Of a stretch of 64,000 nucleotides of DNA, positions 10,527-21,800 are shown piece by piece. The translations under genes were made by a program, and so were the position numbers. Source of the stretch: Diploscapter coronatus (Eukaryota; Nematoda; Chromadorea; Rhabditida; Rhabditidae); NCBI GenBank assembly GCA_964036155.1, contig OZ038423.1:35975249-36039248 (forward strand), read 5' to 3'. The notes below the pieces were generated by a model. It saw only the letters and a list, made by a program, of their open reading frames with translations, made no database searches and was not told the DNA's origin. Each line of letters opens with the position of its first letter. Positions within the stretch are counted from its first letter, which is position 1.

Positions 10527-11820
10527 CTAAAATTTAGCAAGAATTAAAGGTCAAACGAAAGCCAAATTGGACTCTTCGAGGCTTAGTAGCGTTGAATTTT
10601 GTGAGAATAAACTAAATATAATAGTTTAGATAGAAATATCATAGACTAGCCCTGTCTATCAGTGCTATGAGAAATGTTTACATCGCAATTTTGTAAAAAA
10701 TTTAAACCGCCCACAAAGCATAAGACGCACGAAGTTACTAGTCGATAAAATAGTGATAAATAAAGAAGGAATCAACAACTATCATCAAGATCAATAGTGC
10801 GACTATTTCACTGATTGAACTGGTCAGTTTATTGAGTTTGCAGAGAATCTGTGCCGCGATTCGAGCAATTTAGCAGACTTCAAAGGAATCATCCAGAAGA
10901 TCTCATAAACAAAACAAATCACTGAACACCTAAACTTCTGATCGCCATTGTAAATTAACAGAGCTCATGTTTACAATAAATACTTTGATTGGGTTTCAAA
11001 GCGAGCCAGCATTTCGATATAAATTAAACAACGAATATAAACCATGATGTTGGACGTTTTTGTTTTCCTTTTCCATAAAATATTCTTATTTATGATTTTC
11101 ATAGAATTTTTAGTCGATTAATTTTTCCTTTATTTAAGAGAAAATAATGAATTTAATTTTTTCGTCCATTTGCTGATTATTCATTTTGCCAATTTTCCAC
11201 ACTTTATTTCTATCATCTAAAACGTGTCATTTTCTCAAATCCGCACCTTTAAATGATTATTTCAGTAGCTGTTGAATTATTATCGAAAATTTCAACCGAT
11301 GTAGAATTATTACTCGACATTATTGCATTTCAAAAATTCGTTTAGAATATGTCATTCGAAACCAAACTTCTATTTCAAAGACAGGTGCTCTGAGAAATGT
11401 CAATTCTTTGATCACGGTAAAAGAATTTATTGCGTAAACAAGCAGAACGTTTAATATCACATCACTATTTTATGACGAGCTAAAATAATCAGAATTAAAA
11501 ATTGAATAATGCAAATGGATAGATTGGAGATTTCTAGATATCGCGAAAAATGCAATTAGATTTTCTACACACTTTTAAATCCACAACTATATCATTTTGC
11601 ACGTGTAAAGAGCAATATTCATCAAATAATAATTTGTATTAGTTTGAAAAATAGCCGCAAATTTTAACTTAATTATCTTAGTAACAATTATCAGCTCTCG
11701 AGTAGGATATATTACAAAAACTGATGCATAAAATCATCAAGATATGGGAAAATGTTCTGAAGCTAGGCTTTTTTCTTTCGGCTATTTCTCAATATCAGAG
11801 TTTCAAGATAAATTGATAAT
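10527..11820. other. Intergenic, no gene seen
   Basis: AT-rich sequence between the serpin start and the third hairpin element. I find no splice-supported coding exons, RNA genes or clear repeats. It presumably includes the serpin promoter. Confidence 0.5.
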
Positions 11821-11930
11821 TCGGAAATTTCGAAACTTTGCTACTTGAAGTGAGAGTATGCAAGTGAGAGAACATTCCCCTACTCTCTTCTCACCCTACA
11901 CCTTATTTTGCCAAGTTGCGAGATTTCCGA
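11821..11930. repeat. Hairpin (MITE-like) element, copy 3
   Basis: Arms 11821-11850 (TCGGAAATTTCGAAACTTTG) and 11899-11930 are imperfect inverted repeats. The interior, read on the minus strand, contains GAATGTTCTCTCACTT, matching GAATGCTCTCTCGCTT in the 5198-5328 element, so the two share both ends and core. Confidence 0.7.
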
Positions 11931-11992
11931 ATACCCGAGAAATTCAGGTTGATATATCATCTTATCTAAAAGACAAAAAATCGCAAGTGAAA

Positions 11993-13956
11993 TCATATAA
12001 TTTTCGTCATTTGAATCGAATCAACAGAAGCGAGTCCCGCCGAGGGTGTAGTATTTGTCTGTTGGGTTCGTTCGAAAATTCGGATGCTCAAAGGCTTGAC
12101 TTCCGGACGCCGTTGACCTCCACAGGTCAGAATTTCTTCTCTGGCTGTAGGAACGACTAGGAATAAAAACGGTGTCAGACACACCGGATAAATCATCGAA
12201 TTTGTGAACTAAAATTAAGAGTCTAATAAATAAGGATGATTATCCGAAGTTTTGTGGATTTTTAGATTCGTAAATTCCTTAATTTCAATAAGTCTATCAA
12301 AATTTAATTTAAAGTCGGAATTAAAAATGAACTATCTTAATGGACTTAGATTGAAGATTTCAGTAATGACAAAGCTTGAATTTCATTCATTTATAATTTA
12401 ATGAAATTATTTAACTCACAATAGTCTCGTAAATCGGTATTAGATAATGACTATAGAAACTTCGTTCTACGAAGAATTCATTGATGTATCCAAAATACAG
12501 AAGCTCCCCGCATAACACAATACCGCTAGCCAGGGCTTGTACAAGAGTCACAATAATAAGGCTCTGAGAATTATTCTCATTAGTTTTTTTTAAAATCAAA
12601 ATTACTGAATATTTTGGATGTGAGGCGTTTTGCAGCAAAATTTGTGGGAATTCTCATCTAAATTTAACCACAAATCACTCCGCATCCGAATACTTTTCAA
12701 TTCACCAAAAAATTATCTCGTATACGACTTTTAGAGTCTTCAGTGATTTATGATATTATCCAGAGCGTTGGCATACCTTTTCTTTGAATGCGAATTCTTT
12801 GGTCTCGTAGGCATTTTGTAAAATGGAGATGATCATCGTTATCACGACACCCTCGTACGCTATTAGACTTATCACAAGAGACCATTCGCTTATCTGAAAT
12901 CAAAATACCTTCATTTTTGGATGAAATATAAAATTTCTGACAGAAGAAGTTTCCTGCATGACTCCTGAAGCTGGGAAGAATGCGGTGCAATAACCGTAGA
13001 TAATGATGGCTGCTAAAATTCTTCGAATTCGTCTTGCGGTCCAAATCTGAAGAAAGCATTTGATTTGGAAAGTTTTTATATCAAAAATAGGTGCATTATA
13101 CATTTTGATATTATTATCAATGACCGGTGAATTGAGATAGAATAAAAGATAAGAGACTTTGATATATGGAAATTAGCGCGTTATTTGCAAACGAGTGGAC
13201 GACAATTCATTGATCTTCAAGAAATGGTTCTGGCGATTACTTGTGAATACCCAATGCACACTTTGCATATTCGAATTTGCGCATAGTTTATTTCGTCTCA
13301 AGTTATCGATCATTAATAATATTTTTTTCCTTTAAACCTTATCCTCAAAATATTGATGCTTTAGTTCTCTCATTACGATGCTCATAGGAATTGATCAAAA
13401 ATGGAAAGTTTATCATTTGAAAAATCAAGCTCTTCAGTCACCGATGAAAATTAAGCGTGAATAAATTATGATTTAAAGGGAAAAGCTCTAACCTTTGCAT
13501 AGGTCTGTGAATAACAAGCTGCCGTCCATCGATTTACCGCAAGAACTAATCGCCCTAGAACGGAAATGATCTGTTGCGAATTCAGCATGAACATCCAGGT
13601 GTTGAGAACTTGAACCAAAATATCGTAAGTTGCACTATTTTCCAATTTGTCTAAATTACAATTGCTGAAATATTGTAAGATTTATTAATCACATACGTAA
13701 ATTGTTCGTGCAAATTCCGAAAGCATAATAAAGTGTGAAGAAGAATAGCATTATTGAATCACAAATACCTAAAGTTAAGAGTTTCTTTGTAAACTTATCA
13801 ATTTTTCCTACCGATGACGAAAAACACCGTGAAAAACGTGGTCTTGAACCGATAGTTATTTGACGATTTCAGTATTCCCAGCAAGCAAATATAGACGATC
13901 AACGAAATCAGGCATAATGATCCGTTGAAGTAATATTTCCAGATGGGTGTTTTCAT
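11993..13956 (-). CDS. Nematode 7TM chemoreceptor (SRG/SRV-like)
   Basis: Seven exons give 329 aa: 13956-13812, 13768-13697, 13650-13493, 13046-12909, 12893-12777, 12563-12420 and 12208-11993, all in phase. Seven hydrophobic segments are visible: LCLISLIVYICLLGIL near the N-terminus, MLFFFTLYYAF, a segment before LAVNRWTAACYSQTYAK (the NR..A after TM3 typical of SRG-superfamily receptors), ILAAIIIYGYCTAFF, WSLVISLIAYEGVVIT, LIIVTLVQALASGIVLC and YPVCLTPFLFLVV. The tail is Ser/Thr-rich and ends QMTKII. The hydrophobic pattern and NRWTA motif suggest the SRG/SRV group; exact family is uncertain. Such receptors act in ciliated chemosensory neurons. Exon 3 could start at a nearby alternative acceptor. 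A MITE occupies the long intron between exons 3 and 4. Confidence 0.82.
13111..13320. mobile_element. MITE with about 25-bp terminal inverted repeats, copy 1
   Basis: The left end (ATTATCAATGACCGGTGAAT) and reverse-complemented right end (ATTATTAATGATCGATAACT) resemble each other. The right third (CTTTGCATATTCGAATTTG at about 13261-13279) is nearly identical to the right third of 18028-18235. Together the two copies define one non-autonomous family in this window. Confidence 0.65.
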
Positions 13957-15666
13957 GATTATTTAGATTTGAAGTAAATCGATAGCACTAATATCCTATC
14001 TAACAAAGCGGCCTCAGAATAACCTGGACTTGTGAGTTTTGCATTTCAGACACCTAACAGGTGAAATTTATATAATCGTAGCTCTCTTAAAATGTCCATT
14101 TCTGTAATTTTCGTCCATTAAATTTTTGATTTTCATGTGAATTTTCGAAAAAACAACATTTTTAAAATTGTTTTTTGTAGATTTTTAGATTCTGTCTAAA
14201 GCTGACTGTTCTATTTTTCCTTGAAGATCATCATTTACTCTTCAAAACTGAAAAAAATCTAAATTTTCATTTTTATAATTCTACCGTACTCAATATTATC
14301 CAGAATTCTATATTTTCATCTATTTCTTTTCCCTCTATTATTCTCTTCCTATCTCACCTCATTATTTCTCTTTTCTGTCACTTCTCTTCCTCTCTACTTT
14401 CTCCTTCCCTCCAGCGTGCCTCTATCGATTTTATGCCGCAAGCAGCTTTGCTGCTCTTTCTCTTTGTGTCCTCTTCTATTCTCTCTCTATTTCCGCTCTT
14501 TTTTTCTCACCCCCTCTCATATTTCCTTGTTCTCGGGCTTTTCCAATATCTGGCTCATCTCTGCCTTCCAGTCTTTGCGTCTTTGCCCCCAAACGCACCC
14601 ACCTCTTTAACCAACACATTTATTTGTATCCAGTATCATTTTCTGGATTTATTCAGTAAAAAATGCCGATTTTGTTTCGTCATCGTGAAATTTACCCTTA
14701 TCGTCGACGAATTTTAGTCGTTCTTATTTAGGAATATAAACAAGTTTTGCCATGTTTGTCCGGAAAAAGATTAGTTTTGGCTCGTCATTATGTTACCTTT
14801 TCTTTTGTCGTAAAGTTAAATCGATATTTTGAGGATATCATATGATTTGTCATGTTTTGAGTGAATTATCAGAAACGTCGAATTTTATAAGGAGGCAATA
14901 TTTGGAGAGAAATGAATGAAGTTGCGATCGCTGCTAAGCATCTTTATATTAATCTGGTCTTCATTCATTATCCGACTTTTTTCATTCTATTATCAAACAT
15001 TCTGAACCATGCATTTTTCAACTGATCTTCACAATTCTGCCTCTCTTTTCCTAGAAGGTCCTTTAAATGTGTCACAGGTTGAGCTTCAAAAATCAGTTTT
15101 CATTTTAGCTATTAAAACTATGAGCATTGTCTGAAATTTATTAAGATATGATAGTATTTGATAAATTCTAAATTGTCTAAGATTTGGTTGCCACGTAACG
15201 CCATCCTGATACTGTGCCACAAATGCGCCTCTATTCGCCTATTCATGTCGTTTCCATAATGAGCACTCTCTTTGACGTCACAATCTTTGCCATATCGTTT
15301 AGCTAAATGTTGTGTAAATTCGATGTTACCCGAATTTTATCGTAGGACAATATCACTTTCTAAAATTTTTCATTTTCGCATTCAAATTCGAGTTTCAGAG
15401 TACAAATTTTATATTGTCACTGGATCTTGTGAATTTTACAAGACCTCATGGCTTATAAACTCATGATACTCTTTTCTATGTGCATTTACACTTGACAATT
15501 ATAATCAAATTTTTTTTTCGGATTATTTCATCTAACTACTATTCGAAATTCTTGATCAAATCGAATTTTTCGGACTATATCATTTCTCAGTTTGCTCGAC
15601 GTTTTTACTCAAACATAGTTTTCAGATCAAATTTGGTACTCCTCTGAACCACGATAATTTTCTAAA
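13957..15666. other. Intergenic with pyrimidine-rich tract
   Basis: No gene seen. 14315-14525 is strongly CT-rich low-complexity sequence; open frames there are compositional. The part before 15667 is presumably the gpc-2 promoter, with a locally GC-richer stretch near 15185-15265. Confidence 0.5.
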
Positions 15667-16079
15667 ATGGACAAAACCGATATGCAGCGCAGTGTGGACA
15701 GTCTGAGGAATCAGCTCAACATCGAGAGGACGCCCATCAGCATTTCTGCTAGCGAGTATGTTTATTTCCATTGTTCCTTTTAGTTTTTACCGTAATTTTA
15801 CGCAAAGGTGTATTCATATGTTTCTCTTAAAAGTGAGATACCCAAAATGATAGGGCTATCAGATCATTTTTCATTAGATGAAAGGCTTGAAGTTTGGGAA
15901 CTATTGAATGATTCGACTTATAAATCAGAACCTGATGAAAATGTTTATACCATTCAATGTTGAATTTCGTCTTCCTCAGATTGCGGCGTTTCACGGAGAA
16001 TCAGGAGGATCCGTTGGTGAACCCGATCGACAAGAAGGTCAACCCCTGGGCAGAGAAGAGCAAGTGCACCGTTCTCTAG
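15667..16079 (+). CDS. gpc-2: Heterotrimeric G-protein gamma subunit
   Basis: Two exons, 15667-15755 and 15980-16079, encode 62 aa. The sequence starts MDKTDMQRSVDSLRNQLNIE, the N-terminal helix that coils with G-beta, continues with RRFTENQEDPLVNPIDKKVN and PWAEKSKC, and ends in a CTVL prenylation box with a C-terminal Leu (geranylgeranylation type). This is very close to the broadly expressed C. elegans GPC-2 rather than the divergent GPC-1. It pairs with G-beta at the plasma membrane. The intron is canonical GT-AG. The region before the ATG lacks an immediate acceptor, so a 5' UTR exon may exist. Confidence 0.95.
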
Positions 16080-17703
16080 ACGCCTTTCGAGCTGCAATTT
16101 CAAACCAGCGTATTTCTTTCCGACCAGCACAGCTTCGTCTAGTCATTTCAAATTTTCAACTTTCGATTTCAACTACAAATTCATTTCCCAACCCACTCAA
16201 TCATTTTATGGATGTATTAACATGTAACATGTAGCAGTAAAATTTCATAGAATAACACAAATTTTGAAACTTCATTATATCGTGACATGAAATAATTCGA
16301 AAATGAATTATTGATAAAAAAATTCTGACATCATGGTGTAACGACACTTTCAAAAATTTCAGTATTTGCACTCAGTTCCTAGGTGCATTGTTTATCATTT
16401 TCTTTACTTTATTTTAAAATTTCTAGTACCTTTAGCATTTGAGAATCATTTTTTCACATAATAATAATTTGAAATTACACTTTCATTTACGAAATTATTA
16501 CATTTTCGACTAGTCTATTTTATTTCATATTAAATTTCAATCGACTTTGCTCTAATTTCTGATCATGACAAACTCAATCATCAAAAATCATTCGATTTTT
16601 TGTTTGAATAATTTAGACTTTTTCCGAGCTGCCTGATAATCATATTCATGATAAGTTATCCATCGCTTTAATTTTTTCTAAATACTCTCCATTTAACTTC
16701 AGTATGTAATTTTTCAAGTTCTCCCGACATAAGTATTCTGATTGGTCACATCTCAATACCATCTTGCATTCAATTCAAATTCAAATACTTCTTTCAAATA
16801 AAAACTGACGATAATAACTACGAAATTTTATAAGCATGAAGGAGACATGAAAATCCAAAGATAGAATATTTTCCTTAAATTTCTAAACCAGGATCGGATT
16901 TTGATATCGATTCTCAAAAAAGATATCAGTATCAGAACTTTCTGCATCGTAGCTTTAAAAAATAAAATATTGAAGGTTCATTTTTTATTGCAACAATTCT
17001 CTCCAATAGAAAATCCGATATAATTCATCAAGTAACTTGATTTTTGAAAAGTTGAATAATTTAAAAACTGGCAGAATAAATATTGAGAAATGCATTTGAT
17101 TGAGGTAGATTTTCAGCAAAGAGTCGGAGACTAGAGGTAGAATAAATTGAGAAGCAAAAAAAAAGAAAATTAAGGAGGTAGGACCGAAAACATAATGAAT
17201 TTAGAGAATACCTATGTCATACGCTTGACGAGAATAATGAGATTTTGAGGTAGGCTAAGGAAAAGTGGAAAGGAAAGAATCTGAAAGCCGGATTGATACG
17301 AGAAATAAATATTTTGAGTAAATGGAATTAAAATATGCACACAACATGATGCATCATGAGGCAGATGAAGGGCCTGTGACTAAAATGAATTTTCTGCTAA
17401 AATTTTCCATTCTAGACTTCATGAATGCGAAGTATTAGCGTATCGTTGATATAAATAACTAGTGAAATTCGAGTATTTGCAAAATCGGTATTTTTGATCG
17501 CATGATTGCATTTTGAGGATAAGGGATTATTTTGAATAAGAATCATTCGAAGGTTATTGCAATCTGAGTTTTATCTCATAATTTCTTCAGGTTTCTTTAA
17601 ATTATCAACTATACACAAATTTTTACATAATTATGCGTAATCTAGAGGTAGATTAAATAAAATAGAAAAATTTCACAACTTCATACACAGCATTTTTCAA
17701 GAT
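16080..17703. other. Intergenic, no gene seen
   Basis: Very AT-rich sequence between the gpc-2 stop and the convergent headcase-domain gene. No exon, RNA gene or clear repeat was recognised. Confidence 0.5.
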
Positions 17704-18863
17704 TCAAACTTCCAGCTTATTTTGATTCTGAAACTTCGCAACCGTAATTTCGTCCAGATGTCGAATGCAATGGTAGTTGCAGCTTCCACAGGCGGTACAG
17801 ACGATTTTCTCGTTCAACAGAGTGTAGCAGCCCTAAAATTGAAGTAATTAATTGATTTAACTGGGATAATAAGTCGGCTTAATTAGTTGATTACCTGCAT
17901 TAATTGCTGCACGACTAACGGGGATATCGAAAGATGCATCTGACAATATGAACATCGAGGAGAGCAACATCGTTTAGCTGATGAAACTGAAAGACAAACC
18001 AACTGGTTGACCAATTAGTTGGAAGATATTGTCAATGACTGATTACTTGAGACGAAATAGACTGCACGGATATCCGATGCGCGGTAACTAGCGCGCTATT
18101 TGCGTGCATACTTTGCAATATTACATAATTTTCAAGGAATAAGCCATACGACAATTTATAAATACGCAATGCACGCTTTGCATATTCGAATTTGTGCATC
18201 ATTTATTTCTTCTCAAGTTATCGGTCAGTGACAATAGTTATGAAGTTGTAATAAGACATCTTTTAAAAAAAGTGACATGATCTTATTTCTGTTATGTTGA
18301 ATGTATCGTTTTTTTTCAAAAGGTTATTTTTAAAAAATCTTACCAATATCAAAAGTATATAGAGTTCCAAGAATGTAAGTCTGACCCAAGAACCAGCCAG
18401 CTAAAAATCGTCATTTTTAGATTTTTAGGAGACGAAAAAGCAACCTCTCTGACAAATATTGCAATTCCAATTAGACCAGAGGCATTCGACGCAAATTTGT
18501 TGGAGGAAAAATCGCTTGTTGTCGAATAGAACCTGAAACATTTGATAATTTTAAGATTTTACTAGAAATACCTCGACTTGATATCCGTACTGACAAACCG
18601 GAGATAGGTAGAATGTACCATCAATCAGCGGATATTTATCGTAGACCTTAATATCGTCAAAAAGTAAAATTTTGCAGAAAATATTGTTTGAAAAACATAA
18701 TTTCAACTTTTAGATTGAAATTAACCAAAAATCTGCATGATTTGCTTACCGGCAAATGATTGTGACACATGACGCAGGGAACTTCACGAAGATTTCGCGC
18801 ACCGAGCGATTTCAGCAAACATAGTCGAACGTCATCGCCACCTTGTGGACAGTCGTCTTCCAT
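17704..18863 (-). CDS. Headcase-domain protein (HECA-like)
   Basis: Six exons give 184 aa: 18863-18750, 18646-18572, 18532-18445, 18400-18344, 17986-17895 and 17832-17704, all in phase. The protein starts MEDDCPQGGDDVRLCLLKS, then VPCVMCHNHLPVYDKYPLID, GTFYLSPVCQYG, CVECLWSNWNCNICQRAGW and ILGTLYTFDI, followed by cysteine pairs CCSPRCSYC and CTACGSCNYHC. The DKYPLIDGTFYLSP block and the ...LGTLYTFDI...CC... block match the headcase/HECA zinc-binding domain, a regulator of growth and differentiation in insects and mammals. It is much shorter than insect or human headcase, so only this domain is present. The exon-2 acceptor is ATTAAG rather than CAG. The ATG directly follows TTTTAG, so an SL leader is likely. 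A MITE lies in the intron between exons 4 and 5. Confidence 0.8.
18028..18235. mobile_element. MITE with terminal inverted repeats, copy 2
   Basis: The left end ATTGTCAATGACTGATTACT and the reverse-complemented right end ATTGTCACTGACCGATAACT are clear inverted repeats, continuing through TTGAGA-GAAATA. The right third matches the element at 13111-13320 at roughly nine bases in ten. It lies in an intron of the headcase-domain gene. Confidence 0.7.
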
Positions 18864-21800
18864 CTAAAAATTTAACTTTGATAATTTTTTTACCTTCAGA
18901 ATTATCTTTCTTGTTTTATATCAAATGAATTGTTGCCTAATTCGTAATTGTTGTACCTATGATACAATGTACAAGTTGGATCACAGAGTATTTATTCAGA
19001 GCAAGTTTATCTCTTGGGAGATTACCCCGGAGGAGACGATAGCTTGATGAGAGAAGTGGATTCTACTGAGATTTGGTTGCTTATATAGCCTCTCACTATC
19101 TAATCCTAGATAGTTCCTAATATTGTCCATTTTCTAATTTCCAATCAATCCCCAGCTGTATTCTAGACACTACAATAATCTTCAGAGGTCATTCTGATAA
19201 TTTCTTTAGATTTATACGAAGTACAAATTTGCAGTTTTTCTTTGTTATTTCGTGGTAGTTTTTGAGTCATCGGATCAAACTTCATCCAATAATTATAAAA
19301 ATTAGCATTTTTGTACTTCTAACAAATAGTTTCCCTATAAAGTTTCAGTTAGTCTAAAAGTATGCTCCAAGCGGAACCCCTTGTCTATGAATAGGATTTT
19401 CTCCTGCAAAAAACTCAAATTTGTAAAAAGAAAATCAGATGAAATTCCAAGCTATTTTCTTTTCCATATTTTACTATAGGACTAGGACAATTTTCGAACC
19501 TTTAGGTAAGCTGGAACCGTCTAGAAGACGTGCTCTTTCACCTTGCCTTCTCCTATTGCGTCACTTCATTCATCCCCTTCGAGTATCCCATTTTATCCCC
19601 GTCTTTCAATTTTAGCTGCACCCGACAGAGAAAGCGGGAATTTTCGTAATCTTCTTAATCCTTAAGTCCAGGAAACGGTCAGAAAAATATTATAAGCTAA
19701 AGGGCAGGTCGGGTCTATCAGAATATCTAGCAGACTGAAGCCTATCCACCCCTATTGTTTGGGAAATCCAGACAGAGAACAAATGAACCCCGAATTGTCT
19801 GGAAGGTGATAAGATCAGACTGGTTTTCGAAAACCATTAGCATTTGAAATGTAGCAATACGAAGTTAAGACACGAATAAAATTCGATTTTTAGAGAGCAA
19901 GAATTGAATCAGTTCAAATTTTAAAGCGATTATAACGCCGCCTCTTCTCAACAGAAAATTTTGTGATGAAAAATCTCGTCGAAAATATTTGGTTTTGAAT
20001 TGTAGCATCGAATTTTCAAAATGATCGTAAAAAATCTCTACCTTGATATGAATTCCGTTGAATTTTGCTGGAGGAATTATAGATAACAGATAATCGTAGT
20101 CGGTTCTTTTATGAAATACCGAGCCACTTAGCCTGACCTAAGATTTCCTAAATTAGATTAAAAATGGGCAAAATTCAAGTGCCTGCTCATCCTCGAGGTA
20201 ATTACTCTTTTCCAGGTTATTCCTCAGTAATTCTGGGTCGATCGAGCAGCGCAATTCCAGGTTTGCAGAGTTCTCTCTAAAAATTTAGCAGATAACAAAT
20301 AAACGAAATGTCAACTCGGCTGCTACAATTTCGTACAGAGAAGACCATAAAATAAATATATAATTGCAAAAAGTATAATTTATAATTGCTAGACGCTTAA
20401 TAGGTTTTTATCATTTTTAATTAGCTATTTTTTAAATTTTAGCTTCTATCTTTTGTATTTTTCAACAATATGAATATATCGAAGTACCATACAAATTAGA
20501 ATAAGAAAATATCTCTTGAAATCTAATTTGCAGATAGCCATTTTGAATTAGAACATCTAAATATCGCACTCTCCCTCTAATTGAAGGGCATGCCCTTCTA
20601 TTTTTCAAACCGCCATACCTCCTCATCGAATGATTATCATAACTTCAAACCAGGACTAAATCCACTTTATACGCTCTAAAAGAACGTTATAAAACACTTG
20701 AGATATTTGAGTTGGACAATGGGTAGTTCTGACATTTGGAGGGTGCCCTTCAATCAGGGAGAATACGGTATTTAAATTTTCCACCTTTTCGTCCATCGTT
20801 TCGCGTTTTCCTTTGAGATCGCGCCAGCCGTATTTGAACGCTTTCGAAATTCATCGACTCCGTCTAGAATTATACTCTTCTTAATTTGATTCTCTAGGTA
20901 CTCTATTTTTATTTTCAAAAAATGCATCATTATTCTTTATTCCCGGAATCTGTCAGAGTTTTTGTGCACTGAGTTTTTTGTTCGCGACGCCGTCAACAAA
21001 AAGTGCAAAATTGGTAAAAATAAGGTCTTCTATCTCGAAAAAGGGACACATGCACTATTCTGTACCCAAATTTTAATTTCATATTTTGCTACAGTAAACT
21101 TATTTCTAGTTTCTGTATACTAAGTTTCGTAGTATTTTTATCGAAATATTCACCAGACTGTATTCACACGGGAAATAATTTCTTACCAAAAGAATAGATT
21201 TTACGGAAATTGAAATGGAAATGGGAGGTTGAAAATGCTAGCTGGATAAGTTTCAACGTTTAGATTGATGAAAATTATTTGTCGTTGGATAATTTACCAC
21301 TGCTTACAGTAAATCGAACATAATGAGGAAAAATGCTAATATAGTTTCTCTGAAACGTATCTAATAAAGGACGAAATTCGTCAGCAAGAGATGTGAACTA
21401 AAGTGACTCATTTTTAGAAAAGATAATCGTTGCAATAGTCAAAATTAGTATGATAAAATTGCATATTTCATAAAAGCTCAAATTTTTTCTTCCAAAATTT
21501 CGGATAAGCTTCAAAAGTGTCTAATAGAAGTATTTTTCATTTCGACAATTTAGTTATTACACACCATCTAACAAAAGAACTTCTAAAGCACAAAGAAATA
21601 AACTTGTGCCGACACACATGTCCTGACGATTCTCTCGGTTTTCCCATAGCATTTATCATTTCATCGATAAATCCCTCGAATTTCTGCTTTTTCGTCGTCC
21701 TTTTCTCTTTCCAGTTGGGGGATCCAAAAACCAAGGGTTATTTTGACGGAACGCCAGGGAGAATCGGGCAAAGCAAGGGGGAAAGCCGTGCTTTGCATGT

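Noticed and set aside
17095..17275. Two TGAGGTAG words resembling the let-7 family seed
   Set aside because: The downstream bases do not match let-7, mir-48, mir-84 or mir-241, and no complementary arm is visible nearby to form a precursor hairpin.
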